This document shows, piece by piece, positions 58,556-64,000 of a DNA stretch of 64,000 nt; position 1 is the stretch's first letter, and the number at the start of each line of letters is the position of its first letter. A program made the translations under genes and the position numbers. The notes below the pieces were generated by a model. That model was given only the letters and a program-made list of their open reading frames with translations. It had not been told where the DNA came from and made no database searches. This DNA is from Isoetes taiwanensis (lineage: Eukaryota > Streptophyta > Lycopodiopsida > Isoetales > Isoetaceae), in contig JAJEKV010000041.1 in the NCBI GenBank assembly GCA_021234155.1, forward strand, positions 1,102,209-1,166,208, read 5' to 3'.

Positions 58556-59923
58556 TGACATGTCTATGTAATGGTATATTGAACCTTTATGTGATTCACT
58601 AAGAAGGCAAAGTTAGCTATGCTAAGGTGACATGAATTAAATAAGCTAATTATGCAAGATTAGCTAATTAATAACTAATTAATTATTAATTAAGGCAAAT
58701 AGCAAGTGCCAGTTGGGCCAAATCAATTGGCCCTAATGAACTTGCTAATTGAGGGCTAACAAAATTGAGGCCCCCAATTTGCCTCAAATAAATTTGGAAG
58801 AATTTTGGGGAGGAGGAGCACCTAGTTCCAAGCCAGAGAGATGGAGAATTTGAGAGACAATAGTTCCAGCCAAGACACTGGTTAGTATGAATAGATAGCT
58901 TGAGTTCTAGCTAGGATTAACCCTTGTATGATTAGATGAATGGTTAATCTTATATTGTTGCTTAAATATGAAGTTATGGATGGATTTATGAATTGTGGTA
59001 GTTCTTTGCTGCACCTCTTGCGCTTGTGGAATAAGAGGGTAGAGACCTTAAGGCTAGTAGGACTAGAGATGTTTCTAGCTAGAATCCCGTAAATCCCAAT
59101 AAATGCGGCCTATGCACAAGAGCCACCTGGTTGTGAATGCTATAATATGATTGATATGACACAATGGTGAAATAGAGGTGGAACCTTGTGGAGAGTGGCT
59201 ATTGGGGCCCCTATAGTGTGATTGGCTTATAGTCGATCACGGCGTGTGGGCTGGGTATGGGTCTGACACCTCCTGGATTGCAGGTATCATCCCAAAAGGA
59301 CGTCCTAGGGACTTGATAGGTGCGGGTGATCTCGACCTATGGATTTTGAGGGGTTAAAGTCAGGTACGGACCTGGGTCCTCTAGCCATCCATGGAACCAT
59401 TGTGCTCCTGGAAGTAATTTGTCTTATTCCTGCCTCATCGGACCGTGGAGATGGAAGTGGAGTAGTCTCATAGGGTGATTCCTTGAGATTATGTCTCCGA
59501 AAGGTTACAATCACGCCACAACATGTTCCAACCTATCTGCAAAGTATGCACAAGAGATGGAGTGGACTACCCTAGCCATTGCTCTATGCTAACCGATATT
59601 GTCATGATTCCGTCTATAATTGTCATCCGAAGATCCTGACTGATAATTGATCCCCTTTTGAGTCTAAGCCTGGAGTGGAACCCTCAATTATCATGCATTT
59701 TACATGTTATGTTGATGTTCTATGAAGGTTGATATTGTTATTGATTGGCCACGTTATGTATGTATGCTTCTGCTGCATAGGATATCCCAGAGAAGGCATA
59801 GGGTGAATGACATCTCCATGTCCTTTATCTGGACACTTGGCCATCCTGGTGGTACTGTTGCAAGGGAAGGGGGATTTCTCGTATTTATACGATGGGAGTA
59901 TCGTATAGGTTCGAGGATCGTCA
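58556..59923 (+). repeat. LTR of a second retrotransposon
   Basis: About 1.37 kb from TGACATGTCTATGTAATGG to GGATCGTCA, followed by a primer-binding site. It shares about 1 kb with the inverted piece at 19641-20634 and its first about 130 bp with 18825-19012. It contains no gene. It interrupts the copia-like element, so it is the younger of the two. Confidence 0.75.
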
Positions 59924-59926
59924 AAA

Positions 59927-59938
59927 TAGTATCAGAGC
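59927..59938 (+). other. primer-binding site, one mismatch
   Basis: TAGTATCAGAGC (initiator Met-tRNA type TGGTATCAGAGC) lies three bases after the LTR end and is followed by CATGATC. Confidence 0.7.
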
Positions 59939-60141
59939 CATGATCTTGATAGATCAGATCATAGCACTAGCCATGCCCTAGTTAGTAGGTCAAATAGTTC
60001 ATTGTACGAGCTAAAATAGAAAATCCTCTTAAGTCTCCGTGTAATTTGCTCATGTAGCTTAGGTGTGTGAAAGAGGGTTAATTAGGAAGAGAAATGGAAG
60101 GGGAAAAGGGGAGATAATGTTGAGCTCGGGCCAGAAAAAAG
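59939..60141 (+). other. short remnant of the LTR element interior
   Basis: About 200 bp without coding capacity. A purine-rich run (GGAAGGGGAAAAGGGGAG, 60096-60113) followed by ATAATGTTGAG could be a polypurine tract, but no 3' LTR follows. Confidence 0.4.
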
Positions 60142-63058
60142 TCACTGGCTTTCGGAGGCTATAACTTCTTGTAGGGAGTTGAATGAAGGCCATTTTGGTG
60201 CCATTGCGTAGAGGACACTTGAATAGTTAAAATCCCCAAAAAGCCCCATCAGAAGACACACCCGATGGGAGATTTTTAGGCCTTTCCTAAATGTCGCACC
60301 CATCCATAATGCTATGTACTTGCTGATGCTATCTGTCAGGCCAGGGAGATCTTTTAATGTCTTCCTTGGAGGGATATTTTTAGGTACCCCTATTGGTAAT
60401 GTTGGCTCACCATTTTCATCCTCCTTCCACATTCGTATTCCTTTTTCTGGAATCCACTCTTTATGGGTAGCCGTATCTTATATTGCATAATGGGCCATTT
60501 TCCATCCATTTTAAATCGGAATAGTAATGGGTTGGTATGGCCTGTTAGACGTTTTATCAGATATATCCCTTGACAAAGCCTTTAATCTGGAACCTCATCC
60601 ACAAAATATGGAACAAGAGACTTTGCATTGCACTTGCTAAACAAGTAAAGCAACCCAGGCAAAGTTAGGACATCCGATGAATTCATTAACATCGAAAAGT
60701 TCCCAAACAATGCATTGATATCGTCATGAGTGTGCCCAACCATCATGAAGCCAACCTGAATCTCATCGAGTACCTTAAGCCATGTCAAATAAGAGAGGTA
60801 GGAGGACACATATCTATTTTTATTTTGACCTGATGCATTATCCAACTGCAAGTAGAGATTTCGAGGAAGAGGATTGAAGCCTTCTAAGTTGGCACTAGTA
60901 GATGAAGGCATCATTTTTTGTGTCTGTGCTAGCTTATGCTATAGTGGTCAAGTGTCTTTTATGGCTTGCATCAATTTGCAATCTGTAGTTCTGCTTCCAC
61001 ACAGATCACCACACTTGTCTTCGTCCGGCAACTTAAGATAGTGTAGGATCCTAGAAAGTGATCCAACATGAAAGTTTAAGTCATCTTTTCAAAGATCAAG
61101 AGAGAAATGACCATAAGCCGTCCACCATGACCATGTGTCAATGCACCCATCAAGCTGCTCTATAAGCGACCCCCTCTACAAGCAGGCTTTGCAAGATGAT
61201 GACTTCTTGGTGTGAGTGTTGTGACCTGATCCATCTTGTCATGTATTATACACAGGTGACTTTCTGGTGAACGATGTGATAATACACGCCAATGCCAATA
61301 TTGACTCCCACAGGAACGTTGTTCCAACATATATGCCCGCCGTTGAATTGAGAGGTTGCGCCTCTCCCTGTATCTTTTGTTCTTTCCAATTTCTGCTTGA
61401 TGACAACACATATGTTACACTTGAAGAATGATGTATTTTTTGCTATACTGACGTCTGAAAATTCTTTCTTCCAAATATTGTAAAAGGAGGGCAAGGTTAC
61501 ACTCTCTGTCAATTATTCTACCACGACACCCACTTCCTTATGTATGCTCTTCTTATTAAGGATGGAAGGAAGTTTGCGAACATTCCCCCTTATATCATCC
61601 TTTCCTTTTTTGCTTCTATGTGAGTGCTCTCTGCATTCTCACTAGTGAACGTATCAAAGTACACTTTCTGTAGCTAGACAGATCTAGGCTTCTTAGAGCC
61701 TGTATTACCATGCTCCGCCCGTTTTTCACCTCACTCGAACCTCTTCCTCCAACTATAAAACATAGACTAAGCAACTTCTAAAGCCACGCGCCATGCGAAT
61801 TGATAACATTACACTCCATAGATACTACTTTCGCCTCCGACTGCCCTGTATAAGTTACACTCAACACATCAAAAACAAGCGTAATCCTTGCACTGCTTGA
61901 TTGAGAATAAAATTCTTTTCTTAAGGCACATACTTGTTCTCGGCTCAGTTTTTTGATACAATCTTCCTTGCAGCTTGTTGATTTTAGAGCTTTCTTGATT
62001 GACTTGGAAGCACACATTGTCTCCTCCTTGCTATCCCCCTTTGGTTCCCTCCCGACCCTCTTCACATATGTATATTTCCTTTTCCTCTTGTTGCTTCTCA
62101 ACAACGCCTTCGGGCACTCAACTTCTAAGTCATCCTCTTCGAGCGCAGCTCGAGCTTGTAAATGTTGTGAAACTATCCTACCATCACGAAGCAAAACGTC
62201 ATAGCTCTCCTAGAGTATTACACTTGCAGCTGGAGACCTCTCTGCACAAGCATGCCATGATCTAATATTTTGGTTTCCAATTGGATCCATTATCTTACCC
62301 ACTGAAAGCCCAACCTTTGATACACCCAAGGACTGGAAAGTTCTATAGCATCACGAGGATCACTGCTAATTATATTAGCCTCGAATATCTAGATCCAATG
62401 CAGGAAAAGAATGTAGCACGACAAACCAAGTGATCGATTACAGGTAGTAAAGGCTCCTCATCTTCAGGCTTAAACATCTTGAGGCCAAGACGGGCATCTA
62501 GTTTCTCCCTGCTCCAATCTCCTCTACTATCTCATCATCCTCCGTTGTTGCAGTGTTGCTTGAATCACCAAAGTGGGTAGTGAAGCTGATGTCTGGCGGG
62601 CTACTGACAAATGGTGGGCTGCTAGATGAATCCTTTGAAGATGGCAAACGAAGGGATGTTTCCGAAGACATATCATCACTTGAGGGGAACTCAACAGGTT
62701 TTACATCTATTTTTGGCCACTCAATAAATGTTCCTACTGCTTCTCCAATGTTATCTCCCCCCCCGGCAAGGGAAGTGGTGGGAAACACAGATTCTGACAC
62801 TTCTGTTGACACATTCATGGGGTGCACATCCTTGCCCTGAAGAGTTGTTCTTTTCAAAAGGTGGCCCCTAGCAACAACTGTCCTCCCAACAAACAGGTTG
62901 TATAGAGGAAACTGGAACCTGCATTTAACACAAAAAATTTCAGAACAACATATCAAATGCAAGGAAAATGCCAAGAAAACAGACAAAAATGGCGCCATAT
63001 TACAAATTGGTTTGTCTTTTCTGGGACATTTTGGAAGGTAAAGGCACCATGGCGCCAT
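60142..63058 (-). pseudogene. DUF7869-like putative transposase gene, broken
   Basis: Four minus-strand blocks fall in order. 63058-62498 has VGRTVVARGHLLKR and GTFIEWPK. 62194-61778 has SCKEDCIKKLSREQVCALRK. 61512-61160 has PSFYNIWKKEFSDVSI, then FFKCNICVVIKQKLERT. 60914-60582 has LYLQLDNASGQNKNRYVSSY and VGHTHDDINALFG, and 60432-60142 extends it. From memory, the LQLDN..GQNKNR / VGHTH.DID pair is the signature of DUF7869, a repeat-associated eukaryotic family whose spaced acidic residues suggest a DDE-type nuclease fold. That role is inference. Stops separate the blocks, and some gaps could be introns, but no clean splice set joins them, so I read it as a decayed copy. No terminal repeats were identified. 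Confidence 0.5.
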
Positions 63059-63170
63059 TTATACCTTACAATTGTGTTTTGGAAACCAAAAGGTGCCATG
63101 GCGCCATTTACAGATAGTGACATCCCAAGGTGGGAACATCAGCCACCAAATGTTGCCATGGAGCCATTTA
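62985..63170. repeat. spaced palindromic motif around GGCGCC
   Basis: (CC)ATGGCGCCAT(TTA) occurs near 62990, 63049 and 63101, and as CCATGGAGCCATTTA near 63156, at 50-60 bp spacing. Looser versions follow near 63250 and 63357. The first two lie inside the open frame of the transposase-like gene. Confidence 0.6.
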
Positions 63171-64000
63171 CACCCATGTGGCTATTGCACCATATGACAT
63201 TCTGGCTCAATTTAAACGCTCAAAGCGGTACCGCTTGAATCATAAAAGCCATGGCATCATTCAACCTCCCTACTCGTCAATTTGCTTGCAAAATGGCTGT
63301 TTGAATCTAAAAGGGGTATGGCCATTCTTGATTTCAAGCTAAACATGTCAATATGGCCATGGTGCCTTTATGATTCAAATGGCGTTTTCCTCAAACATCG
63401 CTCATGGCAATATGGGATTGGTTTTTCCTAATTGGCATGAGCATTTTTCTAAAGAATATTTTTGAGGTACCTATGTTATGCATTCTTGCTCATATTGACA
63501 AACGTGTGCCAATAGGAGCAGGTATGCATAACAAGGGACCCCCAATAATATCCTCTAAATGCAAAACCATAAGACCAAATTGGTACAAAATTAGCCATCG
63601 CTACTGGTATTTCTAATAAAGATGCATATGCCGCATATGCGGTTACAAAAGTCTACAAAAAAAGACGAAAAGGCGGTGCAAGTGAGCGATGAGCATACCA
63701 ACAATACGGAGGCGAAAATGCCTAAGATGGCGATGTCGCATACACATTTGTAATTTCATCCGTATTTATGAGGGTGACCCGGCGACAAAGACAGACATTT
63801 ATAGGAGGACAAAATTCAAATTTGGGTGACGTTCAAATTTTCAAATTAAATTCAAAATTTGGACAAAGCCCGGGCTTGTGAAATTCAAAAATTGGGTGGG
63901 CTTTTTGAGAGTCAAAATTTGGGATGTGAGGTGGGGCTTTGAAATTTAATTTGTGGTGGAAGGCGGGCGGCCTTCAGCGGTAGCCAGTAGGCCCGGTAGG
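63171..64000. other. unassigned sequence at the window end
   Basis: Short frames only. From 63780 the sequence becomes G-rich with repeated CAAAATTTGGG/TTCAAATTTGGGTG phrases. The window ends inside this block. Confidence 0.35.

Noticed and set aside
1-64000. CRISPR arrays, operons, Shine-Dalgarno-type sites
   Set aside because: Spliced genes, LTR elements, LINEs and PPR/BAHD relics show a plant nuclear genome. Tandem repeats here lack unique spacers.

Overview
The window looks like nuclear DNA of a land plant, most probably a fern or another lineage with swimming sperm. It is AT-rich, almost without long open reading frames, and full of nested, decayed transposable elements. Two observations point to a plant with motile sperm. 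A RIB43A-like gene (a protein of ciliary and flagellar doublet microtubules) is spread over about 11 kb on the + strand, and land-plant families (PPR, BAHD acyltransferase) occur as broken copies. Nothing here looks prokaryotic, and I see no CRISPR array, rRNA or intact tRNA.

Layout. 0-15 kb: short tandem triplications, a 470-bp tandem duplication, a segmental duplication (5.26-6.4 kb and 8.09-8.85 kb), a BAHD acyltransferase pseudogene on the minus strand (11.7-12.85 kb) and a pair of tRNA-like repeats (13.5-14.0 kb). 15-22.4 kb: a second segmental duplication (15.6-18.0 kb and 21.3-22.4 kb). One of its copies carries a 1,292-bp TIR element with a TTA target duplication, and the other copy preserves the empty site. 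Between them lies a mosaic that a single inversion inside an old LTR can explain. 22.9-29.5 kb: a LINE-type element with an ORF1-like frame, a hAT transposase pseudogene and a decayed LINE with a reverse-transcriptase domain. 29.7-36.8 kb: repeats, a PPR fragment and two candidate exons. 36.9-43.4 kb: a non-autonomous LTR retrotransposon with a 412-bp interior holding only PBS and PPT, whose 3' LTR was later hit by a young 5'-truncated LINE with an open 698-codon RT frame, poly(A) and a perfect 16-bp target duplication. 44.2-44.7 kb: the last exons of an unrecognised host gene on the minus strand. 46.5-57.3 kb: the RIB43A-like gene, whose 8.8-kb intron holds a PPR pseudogene that is itself split by a LINE. 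57.45-60.1 kb: a decayed copia-like element and a second LTR element. 60.1-63.1 kb: a broken gene of the DUF7869-like (putative transposase) type.

The main unifying signal is a LINE family with eight copies, on both strands, sharing a 3' core (consensus around GATTGGTCTCC...GACGATAAAAA). Each core except one is followed by its own pentanucleotide tail: TTCTA, TTCAA, TTATC or TTACA. Two of these cores sit directly downstream of reverse-transcriptase-type coding remains, so the core marks a LINE 3' end. This family is distinct from the poly(A)-tailed LINE at 39-41 kb.

Most family assignments rest on motifs read by eye and could not be checked against databases. Boundaries of decayed elements are approximate unless a target duplication or splice site is given.
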